NCBI RefSeq assembly: GCF_003851045.1
Contig: NZ_BFBX01000115.1
Location: 1 to 53,515, forward strand
Length of the DNA: 53,515 nt
From: Paenibacillus sp. 598K
Lineage (GTDB): Bacteria > Bacillota > Bacilli > Paenibacillales > Paenibacillaceae
Reading direction: 5' to 3'
A program made the translations under genes and the position numbers. Under the pieces are notes generated by a model, which ran no database searches, was not told the origin of the DNA, and saw nothing but the letters and a program-made list of their open reading frames with translations. Below, piece by piece: positions 8,533 through 17,722 of this stretch (its first letter is position 1; every line of letters begins with the position of its first letter).

Positions 8533-10017
8533 ATGAAGAAGAAATCTAGTCTGCTCACGCTTGCACTGGGCGTAAGCCTCGCGGTCACTGGCTGCAGCGG
8601 CGGCTCGACGCCGTCGAACACGCCTGCTAACGGCAACACACCGGCGGACAGCGACAAAAAGGCCGATCTGAAGATGATCATGCAGTACAGCCGCTTCGAT
8701 GCCAATACCGACTACACAGCCAAGTACATCGCGGAGAAAACCGGCTACAACATCACTTACGATATGCTGCCGGCCGAGAATGCCGACGAGAAGCTGAACC
8801 TGATGGTGGCCAATAAAGAGAGCTTCGACCTGATGAAGCTGAATGCCGCCCAGTTCTACAATCTGGCTACCGCGGGCGCGCTGGAGCCGCTCGACGAGCT
8901 GATCGAGGCGCACGGCAACCATATCAAAAACGCCATCAAGCCCGAGTCCTGGAACAGCGCAACGATCAACGACCAGATCTTCGCGCTGCCGGAGACCGGC
9001 GCAGGCGTCAGCATCGGCGAGGAGCTGGTCATCCGTCAGGACTGGATGGAGGAGCTCGGCCTGGAGATGCCGACGACAACCGATGAGCTGTATGATGTGC
9101 TGGTCGCGATCCGCGATGCCAAAAAAATCGTGCCGCTGACTGGCAGCAACGATACGATCTATGGCGATATCGCCGCAGCCTTCGGCGTGCTGACCGAGTG
9201 GAAGGAAGTCGACGGCAAGCTGATGCACCGCGCCGAGCTGCCAGAGATGAAGGACTTCATCGGCTACATGAACAAGCTGTACACCGAGGGTCTGCTCGAC
9301 ACCGAGATGCCAATTAATACAGCGGCCAAAGCGATCGAGAAATTTTCCAGCGGTCGCGCCGGCGTCTACAAGCTGGCCTGGTGGAACGCAGGCAATACGA
9401 TCAACGCGCTGAATGATAACAATCCCGACGCCAAGGTAACGCCGATCCCTTATCTGAAAAACAAAGACGGCGAAGTCCAGGTCGGCGCGCTGGCGAATAC
9501 AAGCTGGTTTATCGCGATTCCGAAATCGTCCAAAAATAAAGACGACGCCATGAAGCTGCTCAACGCCAAACTGGAGCCGGAGACATTCAAGGGGATGGCG
9601 ATCGGCGAGGAAGGCGTGCACCACGAGGTGAAGGACGGCAAGTACTTCCCGATCCTGCCGAAGTTCAACGACGATCTGAACAACGCGAGCTCCTTTATGA
9701 CAGCGGTCGACGAAGTGAACTACCCGACCTTCTGGCAGGCCCGCGTCCGCAAGGACCCGACGCTGCAATCGTACTATGAGCAGTTCCAAGCCAACGCCGA
9801 GGGCGTAGTCGTCGTCGATCCGATGTCGACAGCGCCGCCGATCGAAGCGGTATCGAAAAACATGCTGAAGCTGAACAAGCTGCTCGACGACAATGTGCTG
9901 AAGTTCATCGCAGGCTCCGAGCCACTGGCGAACTATGACCAATTCCTCGCCCAATGGCACGCCGAAGGCGGCAAGGACATGGTCGAGGCAGCCAACGAAT
10001 GGTTCGCTTCGAAGTAA
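8533..10017 (+). CDS. Extracellular sugar-binding lipoprotein (LplA/YtcQ type)
   Basis: Substrate-binding lipoprotein for the two permeases before it. The product has 494 residues, a lipoprotein signal with Cys21 (lipobox AVTGC), a short Ser/Pro/Asn linker and the long family-1 binding fold seen in LplA/YtcQ proteins (motifs YDMLPAENADEKLNLM, QDWMEELGLEMPTT). AGGGGGAA lies just upstream of the ATG. A terminator-like hairpin follows (10037-10068), so the next gene may be expressed at a lower level. The ligand is unknown. Confidence 0.94.
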   Translation: MKKKSSLLTLALGVSLAVTGCSGGSTPSNTPANGNTPADSDKKADLKMIMQYSRFDANTDYTAKYIAEKTGYNITYDMLPAENADEKLNLMVANKESFDLMKLNAAQFYNLATAGALEPLDELIEAHGNHIKNAIKPESWNSATINDQIFALPETGAGVSIGEELVIRQDWMEELGLEMPTTTDELYDVLVAIRDAKKIVPLTGSNDTIYGDIAAAFGVLTEWKEVDGKLMHRAELPEMKDFIGYMNKLYTEGLLDTEMPINTAAKAIEKFSSGRAGVYKLAWWNAGNTINALNDNNPDAKVTPIPYLKNKDGEVQVGALANTSWFIAIPKSSKNKDDAMKLLNAKLEPETFKGMAIGEEGVHHEVKDGKYFPILPKFNDDLNNASSFMTAVDEVNYPTFWQARVRKDPTLQSYYEQFQANAEGVVVVDPMSTAPPIEAVSKNMLKLNKLLDDNVLKFIAGSEPLANYDQFLAQWHAEGGKDMVEAANEWFASK

Positions 10018-10036
10018 TCGCAAGACACGCCAACAG

Positions 10037-10068
10037 AGAAGGATTCGCCCAAGGCGAGTCCTTCTTCT
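10037..10068 (+). terminator. Hairpin terminator or attenuator between binding protein and glycosidase genes
   Basis: The arms AGAAGGATTCGCC and GGCGAGTCCTTCT pair except for one mismatch around a 3-base loop, followed by a pyrimidine run TTCT. It lies 20 bases after the binding-protein stop and 55 before the next start. It may end most transcripts while letting some continue. Confidence 0.6.
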
Positions 10069-10122
10069 GGCGTTGCAGCGGCTGCATGGATGCGGCCGGA
10101 TGAAGAGGAGGAATGATGCAAC

Positions 10123-12366
10123 ATGAGCAACCAAGCTACTCCAGCGGTGCTGGGCCTGGAGATCGAGGCTGCGCCCGAGGATATTACGATTACGGTAGAG
10201 GGTATCCGCAAGCCCTTGACCGCGCTTGATCCGGGCGAGCCGATCGCGCCGGGGCCCGGATTGACCGTATACACCAGCGCCTATGGCGGTACGATACGTC
10301 TGCCGGCCTCATGTGCCGCCGTCCAGGTCGCTGCCGATCTGAGCGTGCTGCAGGTGGTGCGTCCCGAGCGTCATATCTCCTCGCCGCTATGGCGCGAGGC
10401 AGGCACCATACGTCTCATCATCCCAAGGGGCGGCCTGGTGCTTGTCGCTCTCGGCGAGGATGGCGCCCATGACGAGGCCCGTCAATACCTCGAGAGCCGC
10501 TTCAAGCCCGGCGACCGCCTCAAGCTTCGCAAGCATGGCGAGCTCATCGCGATCGGCGAGCTGACGTGCGGCAACCATCCGCAGATCGTCCTCGATCGGC
10601 ATGCCATGTTCAGCACAAGCGAGCCGCGCACGACGATCACCGGCACTATCCGGCGACTGCCGCGAGGCACGTCGGTCGAGCTGCGGCTCGACGGCCAGCA
10701 CGTCGTCATCCGGGAGGACGGTACTTTCTCGGCAACCTGCGCCCTCTCTCCCGGCGCCAACTATGTCGGGCTCGCGCTCGCCGCCGAAGGCCAGACCCTC
10801 GACCGGTCCGAGCTGGCGATCTTCTGCCGCCATGGCTTGGAGCGTCTGGCGGAGCGGTATGCGTCTGCCGAAGACAAGGCGGCTGCGACCTCGGAGTTAG
10901 GCGAGAGTACGGACGGAGATGGCAATCCGGACGGAGCGATCATCCAACAGCAAAAGGAGGCAGCGCGGACGGATACGTCAGCCGGACGCGCGGATGGCGG
11001 CGAACGCAGCGGGGCGGCACGACAGTCCCAAGGTGAGCAGAGGTCGCCAGCTGACTTACGAGGATCGCTAGGTGACGTGCAAGCCTGGGACATCGAAGCG
11101 GCGGGGACGACCTTGCCCGCCGATGGCGCTGCTCGTGCCCAACAATCCGATGCCGGGCAAGGAGGCTCGCGCCAGCGTCCCGAGGTCATCCTCTGGGTGG
11201 ACCAGGGCGCGAACAGCCGCCGCTTTCAGTCGCCGGAGCAGGTGGAGACGTTCCTGCGGCAGGCCCGCTCGGCCGGCGTGACGATGATCGTGCTCGATGT
11301 GCTCGGGGTGGAGGGCTTCGTCACGTACCGCAAGACGACCCTCACCGGCCGCCCACACGCGAGCCGCATCCGGGCGGCCAAGAAGGCCGGCGCTCATCCA
11401 GAGCTCGACCTGCTAGAGCTGTTCGTCGCATACGGCCATCAGTTGGGCCTGCGCATCCATGCCTCGATTAACGTCTTCGCGGAAGGCTCGATCCTGTACG
11501 GCGAATACGGCGTCTTGAACGAGCATCCCGGATGGGAGGAGCAGCTGCGCTCTCCTGGCGATGGCGGCGAGATCAAGCGTCAGCGGGAGAGCGCCGACCC
11601 AGGCGTCGTCGCCTTCGTCAATCCGGCGCATGACGAAGCGCGCGCGTACCAGCTGCGCACCTTCGAGGAGATCATGACGAACTACAAAGTCGACGGCATC
11701 GTCCACGATCGAAGCCGCTACGACAACGAATACGCCGACTTCAGCGAGACGTCGCGCATCAAGTTCGAGGCCTTCCTAGCCGCCCGGGGCAAGCGGCTAC
11801 GGCACTGGCCGGACGATATCTATGTCTACGCGGCAGATATGCGGATCAATGGACCGCTGCTGCAGGACTGGTGGGAATTCCGGGCTGAGACGATCACCAG
11901 CTTCCTCGCCGAGACGCGTGAGCTCGCTGACGCCTGCAGCCGATCTACCGGGCGACGCATCGAGATGTCAGCTTACGTAGGCTCCTGGTATGAGCGCTAC
12001 TATGAGCACGGGGCCAACTGGTGCAGCCCTCGCTTCCAGCCGGATGCCCGCCTTAGCCTGGAGCCAGCGCCTCTTTACACACCATCCTATCTCCGCACCG
12101 GCTACACCGACCATCTGGACTTCCTGATCATCGGTGCTTACCAGCAGACGGCGGGCGAGATCGACAAGTATGTGACGCAGGCGCAGATCGTCACGATGGG
12201 CGAGCTGCCGATCTACACCGGTCTGGCTGTAGGCCAACTGGCCGGTACGCCGCTGCTCGCGGAGGCGTGTCGGCTCGCACTCCAGCGCAGCGACGGGATC
12301 ATGCTGTTCGACGCCTCGCATATCGACGATTGGGGAACGTTGCGGGCTGTGCTTGGGCAGGAGTAG
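10123..12366 (+). CDS. Putative glycosyl-hydrolase-like protein (GHL10/DUF187-like)
   Basis: Probable sugar-processing enzyme of the importer operon. The C-terminal part (about 350-747) looks like a TIM-barrel glycosidase of the GHL10 kind: a start strand (VILWVDQG), AGVTMIVLDVLG, a stretch on LRIHASINVFAEG, and the acidic motif VDGIVHDRSRYDN. The N-terminal 250 residues are beta-rich and unrecognised. Residues about 255-345 form a hydrophilic low-complexity linker rich in Gly, Asp, Gln and Ala. There is no signal peptide, so it should act in the cytoplasm on imported sugar, unlike many GHL10 members that are exported. A GAGGAGG site precedes the ATG. The substrate and catalytic residues are not established. 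Confidence 0.65.
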   Translation: MSNQATPAVLGLEIEAAPEDITITVEGIRKPLTALDPGEPIAPGPGLTVYTSAYGGTIRLPASCAAVQVAADLSVLQVVRPERHISSPLWREAGTIRLIIPRGGLVLVALGEDGAHDEARQYLESRFKPGDRLKLRKHGELIAIGELTCGNHPQIVLDRHAMFSTSEPRTTITGTIRRLPRGTSVELRLDGQHVVIREDGTFSATCALSPGANYVGLALAAEGQTLDRSELAIFCRHGLERLAERYASAEDKAAATSELGESTDGDGNPDGAIIQQQKEAARTDTSAGRADGGERSGAARQSQGEQRSPADLRGSLGDVQAWDIEAAGTTLPADGAARAQQSDAGQGGSRQRPEVILWVDQGANSRRFQSPEQVETFLRQARSAGVTMIVLDVLGVEGFVTYRKTTLTGRPHASRIRAAKKAGAHPELDLLELFVAYGHQLGLRIHASINVFAEGSILYGEYGVLNEHPGWEEQLRSPGDGGEIKRQRESADPGVVAFVNPAHDEARAYQLRTFEEIMTNYKVDGIVHDRSRYDNEYADFSETSRIKFEAFLAARGKRLRHWPDDIYVYAADMRINGPLLQDWWEFRAETITSFLAETRELADACSRSTGRRIEMSAYVGSWYERYYEHGANWCSPRFQPDARLSLEPAPLYTPSYLRTGYTDHLDFLIIGAYQQTAGEIDKYVTQAQIVTMGELPIYTGLAVGQLAGTPLLAEACRLALQRSDGIMLFDASHIDDWGTLRAVLGQE

Positions 12367-12397
12367 GCATTGGCGCGATTAACCCGACGTGTTGATG

Positions 12398-12574
12398 TAA
12401 CTCTATATTCTAGAGTTATTCGGCCTACGGGACGTCCGACGCACCACTGTAACTCTACTTTCTAGAGTTATTCGCATCACAGACCGACCAGCGCGCCGCC
12501 GTAACTCTACTTTCTAGAGTTATTAGGGCTTCGTACCACCCGGAGCACCGCTCTAACTCTACTTTCTAGAGTTA
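12398..12574. repeat. Four perfect 21-bp palindromes at an exact 52-bp period
   Basis: TAACTCTA-N5-TAGAGTTA occurs at 12398, 12450, 12502 and 12554. The 8-bp arms are identical in all four copies. The loop is CTTTC in three and TATTC in the first. The 31-base stretches between are GC-rich and only loosely alike (a GACGCACC-like block recurs). The array begins 32 bases after the glycosidase stop, between convergent genes. It is not a CRISPR because the spacers are related to each other. An operator array or RNA hairpins near a 3' end are both possible. Confidence 0.9.
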
Positions 12575-12624
12575 TTACGGCCTCGGATCGCCCGACGCAC
12601 CGTTTGTAAGCCGCCGCCGTTGCC

Positions 12625-12808
12625 GTAACGCTCGCCACAGCGCTTATTTGCGTGTTTTTGCGCTTCCCGACAACGTAACGCTTGCCACGGCGCTTATTTT
12701 CAAAAAATTGACCTCTTAGGCGCTGTTTTGTCCAAATAAGCTCGCTGGCGAGCGTTAGCCTGCGGGTCGCCGCCTTTTGGGCCAAATAAGCTCCTTGGCG
12801 AGCGTTAG
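12625..12808. repeat. 184-bp element with two direct and two inverted 25-bp arms (copy 1)
   Basis: Arms of the form GTAACGCTYGCCACRGCGC plus TTATTT lie at 12625-12649 and 12675-12699 on the plus strand. Inverted arms (AAATAAGCTC...GCGAGCGTTAG) lie at 12734-12758 and 12784-12808. Starts are 50, 59 and 50 bases apart. A second copy with identical spacing and inverted orientation lies at 31658-31841. It sits between convergent genes and encodes nothing evident. Confidence 0.9.
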
Positions 12809-12892
12809 GATTATGGCCGCCTACAGTCCGTGTCCGTGAACCCCCTAGGCTACAGTGCGCTAGTCCTTCATACCGGTAGTCGCCATCGTGTA

Positions 12893-13771
12893 CTAATCTT
12901 TCATACCGGAGGTCGCCATCGTCTGGATGACACTGCTCTGCGAGACGATGAACAGGCTGATCGGCACGATCATGATGACCAGCGCCACCGCCGCGCCGAC
13001 CCCGGCCCGGGCGATCCCGCCCTGGATGATCTGGCTGAGGGCGTAGTTGAGCGGTTTCAGATTCTCGCTGTAGATGAAGTTGCCGCCATCGGTGCCCCAG
13101 AGCGCCGGGAACTGCAGGATCATCAGCGTCAGCCAGGCTGGCTTGACGTTGGGCATGATGATCGTCCAGAAGATCCGGTATTCGCTCGCCCCGTCGATCT
13201 TGGCCGCCTCCAGCAGCGCGTCGGGGATCTGCTCCATGAATTGCTTCATCAGGAACAGCCCCAGCGAGAACGCCAGCGACGGGACGATGATCGCCGCATG
13301 CGTGTTGATCCAGCCGAGCCACGACATCACCATATAGTTCGGGATGGCCGTGACATGCGGCGAGAACATGAGCGAGAGGACGACGATGGTGAAGAGCATC
13401 TTCGATCCCGGGAACCGATACTTGGCGAGCGGATACGCCGCCGCCGAGGCGAGCAGGATATGGCCCGCCGTGCCGACGCTCGTGATCAGCAGCGTATTGG
13501 CGATGTAGCGGGAGAATGGCACCCACGAATTGCCCATCAACGCGACCAGATCGTAGAAGTTATCGAACGTCGGATTGTTGACGAAGAAACGCGGCGGGAA
13601 AATAAACAGCTCATCGAGCGGCTTGAACGCATTGTTGACCGTGTAGACAAGCGGCAGCACCATAAAGGAGCCGAAGACGGCCAGCAGACCGAATAACAGA
13701 AAGCTGACGGAGAACGAGCGGTTCAATCGCCGCTTGCCCAGACGGAACGTTCCGAGCACCTTGGTCGACAT
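12893..13771 (-). CDS. Carbohydrate ABC transporter permease (MalG/LplC type)
   Basis: Last gene of the importer operon that begins at 19093. The 292-residue protein has six predicted spans, a periplasmic-type loop after the first helix and an EAA loop (LLEAAKIDGASEYRIF). Its ATG follows the upstream permease stop by one base, with AGGGGA before it, so translation is coupled. The C-terminal end (IQTMATSGMKD) is typical of MalG-like permeases. The likely substrate is an arabinose-containing oligosaccharide, from the linked GH43 gene; this is inferred. Confidence 0.94.
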   Translation of the reverse strand: MSTKVLGTFRLGKRRLNRSFSVSFLLFGLLAVFGSFMVLPLVYTVNNAFKPLDELFIFPPRFFVNNPTFDNFYDLVALMGNSWVPFSRYIANTLLITSVGTAGHILLASAAAYPLAKYRFPGSKMLFTIVVLSLMFSPHVTAIPNYMVMSWLGWINTHAAIIVPSLAFSLGLFLMKQFMEQIPDALLEAAKIDGASEYRIFWTIIMPNVKPAWLTLMILQFPALWGTDGGNFIYSENLKPLNYALSQIIQGGIARAGVGAAVALVIMIVPISLFIVSQSSVIQTMATSGMKD

Positions 13772-13772
13772 C

Positions 13773-14729
13773 TCATTCCCCTACCTTTCGTAGCAATTTC
13801 TGCGTCATGATGTTGGTGCCGAGCATGAGGCCGAACAGCACCGTCGCGATCGCCGACGCATAGCCCATCTCGAAGCGAATCGTACCGAAGTCCATCAGAT
13901 GCGTCACCACCGTATGCGCGGCGTAGTTGACGCTCGGGAAGCCGGCGAGCGCGATCGAGATGTCCGCCACCGCGAACGCTGCGGTAATCTGCATGACCGC
14001 GCCAAACATGAGCTGCGGCTTCATCGAAGGCAGCGTGATGTACCACAGCTCCTGCCAGCGGTTTTTGATGCCGTCGACCGAGCCCGCCTCGACCAGCGTC
14101 TTGTCGATCGTCTGCAGCCCGGCGATAAAGGCCAGGAAGCTGGTGCCCAGACTAAGCCACAGCTGGACGATGATGACGATCGTCAGGATATATTTCTCAT
14201 CCTGCAGCCACTGGATCGGCTCGAGGATGAAGCCGACCCGCATCAGGAAGCCGTTCAGGTAGCCGTAGCTGTCGCCGGAGAAGATGATCAGCCAGATGAA
14301 GAAGACGTTGCCCGAGATCGACGGCGCATAGAACACCAGCGTCATAAAGGCGCGTATCTTCGGTGACAGCTCGTTGATGATCCAGGCGAACAGGAAGCAG
14401 GCGACATAGCTGATCGGTCCGGTGATGACGGCGAACAGCAGCGTATTTTTGAGCGCAACCAGGAACACGTCATCGTTCAGGAACAGCCGCGCATAGTTTT
14501 GCCAACCGATGAAGCGCGGGAACTCCAGCATATTGAAGTAGAAGAAGCTCAGCAGCAGCGACATCGCCACCGGGATAACAGTAAAGGCGAAAAAGATCAG
14601 CATGAACGGACTCATCAGCACGTACAGATGCCTGTTGACGTGGAGCTGCTTTCGGAGCAGCGCCCAGCGGGAGGTCTTCTCCGCCGGGACGGCGTAGACG
14701 GCCGCATTATCGGTTCTTTCGGCTTGCAA
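13773..14729 (-). CDS. Sugar ABC transporter permease (MalF type)
   Basis: First permease of the pair, 318 residues. A long cytoplasmic N-terminus leads to six hydrophobic segments (LMSPFMLIFFAFTVIPVAMS is the first). The EAA loop is modified (LVEAGSVDGIKNRWQELW): the usual EAA is EAG here, a small departure. The start is TTG 14729 with GGGAGG 7 bases upstream. It follows the large binding protein by 12 bases. Known role: channel half in CUT1 importers. Confidence 0.93.
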   Translation of the reverse strand: MQAERTDNAAVYAVPAEKTSRWALLRKQLHVNRHLYVLMSPFMLIFFAFTVIPVAMSLLLSFFYFNMLEFPRFIGWQNYARLFLNDDVFLVALKNTLLFAVITGPISYVACFLFAWIINELSPKIRAFMTLVFYAPSISGNVFFIWLIIFSGDSYGYLNGFLMRVGFILEPIQWLQDEKYILTIVIIVQLWLSLGTSFLAFIAGLQTIDKTLVEAGSVDGIKNRWQELWYITLPSMKPQLMFGAVMQITAAFAVADISIALAGFPSVNYAAHTVVTHLMDFGTIRFEMGYASAIATVLFGLMLGTNIMTQKLLRKVGE

Positions 14730-14741
14730 CGTATTCCCTCC

Positions 14742-17639
14742 CTACTGGACAGGCAGATCGAACTCCTGCCGCTTGATGGTGATCTCATCGTTGATGTAGA
14801 CGATGTAGTCGTTCAGCGCCTCGCGCGGATTTTGGGCCGCATTGACGACGCGACGGAAGGCATTGTCCAGATGACGGCCGGTGAAGTAGCCGCCAGGGAT
14901 CTGCGGGATGCCCTGCACCCACTGCCATTGCGCCTCCAGATTGCGGTAGTCCTTGACCGGCCAAGGCAGCTGCTCGAGCGCCTCGATGTTGGCGGTCGGG
15001 TAGCGGGCAGCGGCGCCCATCAGCCCTTCCATCTCGCGGCCGTAGTCGATCTGCGTCTGCTTCTCCGTCCACCACTTCATGAACTCCCAGGCTGCTTCCT
15101 TGTCCCGAGCATTCTCCAGCATCAGGACGGCGCTGGTCGAGCTGGCGACTTCATGCGTCACCTGGCCGTCCGCTTGCTTGGTCCCCGGCACGATCGTGAA
15201 GTCCCACAGATTGCGGATCTCCGGCGCCATGACCGTGAGCATGTTGTAGGTCGTATAATCGGCGATGCCGATCGGCATCTCCCCGGTCCGGAACCGGTTC
15301 GGGAAGTCGGCCCGCAGCGGGAACTTGTAGTTGGTATAGAACTGTGACCATCGTCTGAACGCCTCCATCGAGATCTCCGAGTCGAGCGCGCTCGACATAT
15401 GATTCTCGCTGTAGAACTCGCCGCCGTTCTGATACAGCAGCATTGCGAAGGTGGCATTGGGCACCAGCGCCGCATTGTTGATCGTATCCTCGATCGGCAG
15501 GAAAAACTCCATGTTGTGCTTTTGCAGCACCGAGATCATCGCGTACACGTCATCCCACGTCTTGGGCGGCGTCAGGCCCAGCTCCGCGAGCACATCCTTG
15601 CGGTAGAACAGCATCGGGAACAGCTGCTGCTCGGGCAGCGCATAGACGCCGTCGCTGTACCGATAAGGCGTGAGCGCGCTCTCGCGGAACCGCGTCGCGA
15701 CATCCTCGAAGTCCGGGAAGACGCTCAGGTCGGCCGCCGCCTTGCGCATCGCGTAGTTGACCGGCACATCCTCGCCCATCTGCATCGCCACATCCGGCCC
15801 TTGGCCCGCCAGCGTCGCCGGCAGCAGGATGTTCGGCGGCACGAGCCGCAGGCTGACGGAGATGTTGGTGTTCGGCGTGAACGAATCGTCGATCAGTCCC
15901 TTGAGCACCTGCGCCTGGTCGCGTCCGGTCGTGATCCAGACGGTGATGGCGCGCTGCTTTTCCTCGATATTGCCGATGCTGTCGTAGTCCTCCGTGTAGG
16001 AGGCGACATACGCGCCCAGCTCATGACGGGTCTTCTGCAGCAGCGTCGCCTCGGCCGGCGGCAGCTCCGCGCCCGGCGTCGAGACGATCAGATAGTCGAG
16101 CGACAGCGGCTGCTCGCGCACGGTAAGGATCCAGGTGCCAAGACCGCCGACATTGATCTTGAAGCTGTCGAGCCGTCTGGCGACGGTCTCGGGCCGTTCC
16201 GTCATGTCGGTGAGCTGGCGTACGAGCGCATGCAGCACCGCGACCTTGTCGCTCGCCTCGCCCGTCACCTCCTCCAGATAATCCGCCACCGAGCCGATGA
16301 TCTCCGCCTGCTCGCGGAACAGCTCCGTCATCTCCGGGATGCGGCGCTCCAGCTGATAGTCACGGAGCGGATCAGGGTTATTGGACGTGATCATAAGGAT
16401 CTTGCGGTACATCTCGTTGAGCGCCAGCACGCTCGACTCGACGGTACGGAGCAGCGGCGCGATATCGCCGAGCGTCACCGTCATCCGCAGCCGATGCTTG
16501 CCTGCCGTCAGATGGAACAGATACGGCTCCTCTTCCCCTCCGAGCACATCGGTCTGCCAGTTGGTGTTGTGATTGAAGCGCAGCCGCTTCATCTCCTCGA
16601 ACGGGTACTCGCCGTCGATCATCAGACTGCGCGTCGAGTAGATGCCGCGGAGCTGATCCTGCTTGCGCTTGAGCGCGATCTGGTACAGTCCGTCCTCCGG
16701 CACCTCGATCTCCCACTCGATCCATTGACCGGGGATCTTCCAGTTAAGACCGCCGATGCTGTTGATCCGGATCTTGGACACATCGTATGGCTCGACGGTC
16801 GGCGAGGAGCGATCCGACTCGGGATAGAGCGTCGGCGCCGACTTCACGAGTGCGTCCTCGGCCTGGATCTGGATGAACTGCCCTGTCGCCGGCTGCAGGC
16901 CCTGCGCCTCGTACTCGGCCTTGACCTCCTCGTACGTCTGGAGCCCGGTGCGCTGATAGATCTCGATGTAGTCGATGACCATCGGCTCCCGCTGCGCCTC
17001 CAGCGCGATCGTCCGCGTCCCCTCCTCGAGGTAGAACAGGTACGGGTCCTCATAGTAGCCCTCGCTGTCCCTCAGGTCGGCGAGCTGCCACTGCGGACGC
17101 TCGATCTGGCGGGGGCGCAGATCGTTGCCGCGATCGTCGCGGCGGATATAATCCTCGCGATTGTCCCACACCCGGTCGAACAGCAGCAGATCGGCGCCTC
17201 GGAACGGCAGCTTGCCGTCGATCGTCAGCACCCGCTCGATCGAGGAGCTCTTGCCTGCGATCGGGTAGTAGTGGATGCGGATGTTGTACATGCCGGTGGC
17301 CGGCACCTCGACCTGCCACTCGATCTTGCCGGTCTCGGGCGTCAGCACGGTCTGGCCAGACGCGCCCATATACTGGTCGAGGACCTCGAACTCGCCGTCC
17401 GCCGTCTCCGCGAACTCGACGGCCGGGATACGGATCGTCGCCTCTGGACGACCGGCCCCGATATGGCTGTTGTAGTAGTCATCGTAGCTGTCTTCGCCCG
17501 CCGAATCCGATACCGCCTCAAAATCGGCCCGCGCCTGCACCTGCCAAGGCTCGGAGCGTTGAGACGGCCAGGCCCAAAGCGAGACGAGAAGGGCACAGGC
17601 GAGCAGGATGATGGTGTATGTCTTCCAACGACGCTTCAT
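14742..17639 (-). CDS. Very large membrane-anchored sugar-binding protein with carbohydrate-binding-like modules
   Basis: The 965-residue protein is about twice the usual size of a binding protein. After an N-terminal membrane helix with no lipobox (YTIILLACALLVSLWAW) come two related beta-rich modules (about 65-255 and 265-425). Each has W-x-v-x-V-P-x-x-G-x-Y strands and IDGE/IDGK turns, like jelly-roll carbohydrate-binding modules. A helical segment follows (about 440-500), and then a family-1 solute-binding fold (about 560-950: VWITTGRDQAQVLKGLIDD, TWDDVYAMISVL, GEMPIGIADYTTYN). AGGAGG precedes the ATG. A lipoprotein binding protein is encoded directly upstream, so this importer has two binding proteins. 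It may hold polymer or long oligosaccharide at the membrane and pass products to the permease; that role is inferred. Confidence 0.85.
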   Translation of the reverse strand: MKRRWKTYTIILLACALLVSLWAWPSQRSEPWQVQARADFEAVSDSAGEDSYDDYYNSHIGAGRPEATIRIPAVEFAETADGEFEVLDQYMGASGQTVLTPETGKIEWQVEVPATGMYNIRIHYYPIAGKSSSIERVLTIDGKLPFRGADLLLFDRVWDNREDYIRRDDRGNDLRPRQIERPQWQLADLRDSEGYYEDPYLFYLEEGTRTIALEAQREPMVIDYIEIYQRTGLQTYEEVKAEYEAQGLQPATGQFIQIQAEDALVKSAPTLYPESDRSSPTVEPYDVSKIRINSIGGLNWKIPGQWIEWEIEVPEDGLYQIALKRKQDQLRGIYSTRSLMIDGEYPFEEMKRLRFNHNTNWQTDVLGGEEEPYLFHLTAGKHRLRMTVTLGDIAPLLRTVESSVLALNEMYRKILMITSNNPDPLRDYQLERRIPEMTELFREQAEIIGSVADYLEEVTGEASDKVAVLHALVRQLTDMTERPETVARRLDSFKINVGGLGTWILTVREQPLSLDYLIVSTPGAELPPAEATLLQKTRHELGAYVASYTEDYDSIGNIEEKQRAITVWITTGRDQAQVLKGLIDDSFTPNTNISVSLRLVPPNILLPATLAGQGPDVAMQMGEDVPVNYAMRKAAADLSVFPDFEDVATRFRESALTPYRYSDGVYALPEQQLFPMLFYRKDVLAELGLTPPKTWDDVYAMISVLQKHNMEFFLPIEDTINNAALVPNATFAMLLYQNGGEFYSENHMSSALDSEISMEAFRRWSQFYTNYKFPLRADFPNRFRTGEMPIGIADYTTYNMLTVMAPEIRNLWDFTIVPGTKQADGQVTHEVASSTSAVLMLENARDKEAAWEFMKWWTEKQTQIDYGREMEGLMGAAARYPTANIEALEQLPWPVKDYRNLEAQWQWVQGIPQIPGGYFTGRHLDNAFRRVVNAAQNPREALNDYIVYINDEITIKRQEFDLPVQ

Positions 17640-17670
17640 GGTTTACCTCCTAACCTGTAGGCAAAGTACA

Positions 17671-17704
17671 CAGTCCCCATTTCGAAGAATCAAAATGGGG
17701 ACTG
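17671..17704 (-). terminator. Strong intercistronic hairpin
   Basis: CAGTCCCCATTT and AAATGGGGACTG form a perfect 12-bp stem around a 10-base loop, between the lipoprotein gene and the large binding-protein gene. No proper T-run follows on the minus strand, so partial termination or mRNA processing/stabilisation that raises the level of the upstream binding protein is more likely than full termination. Confidence 0.6.
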
Positions 17705-17722
17705 ACGAATGATTCTTGCTTG

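Noticed and set aside
12398..12574. Possible CRISPR array (regular repeats of 21 bp with 31-bp gaps).
   Set aside because: The spacers are related to each other rather than unique, only four copies exist, no cas genes are nearby, and the repeat is a short perfect palindrome.
15399..17660. A 753-codon open frame on the plus strand, opposite the large binding-protein gene; similar long antisense frames lie at 1133-2833 and 17720-19162.
   Set aside because: They result from high GC content; their products are Arg/Leu/Asp/Gln-rich without domain features and start without ribosome sites, while the minus-strand frames have clear domains.
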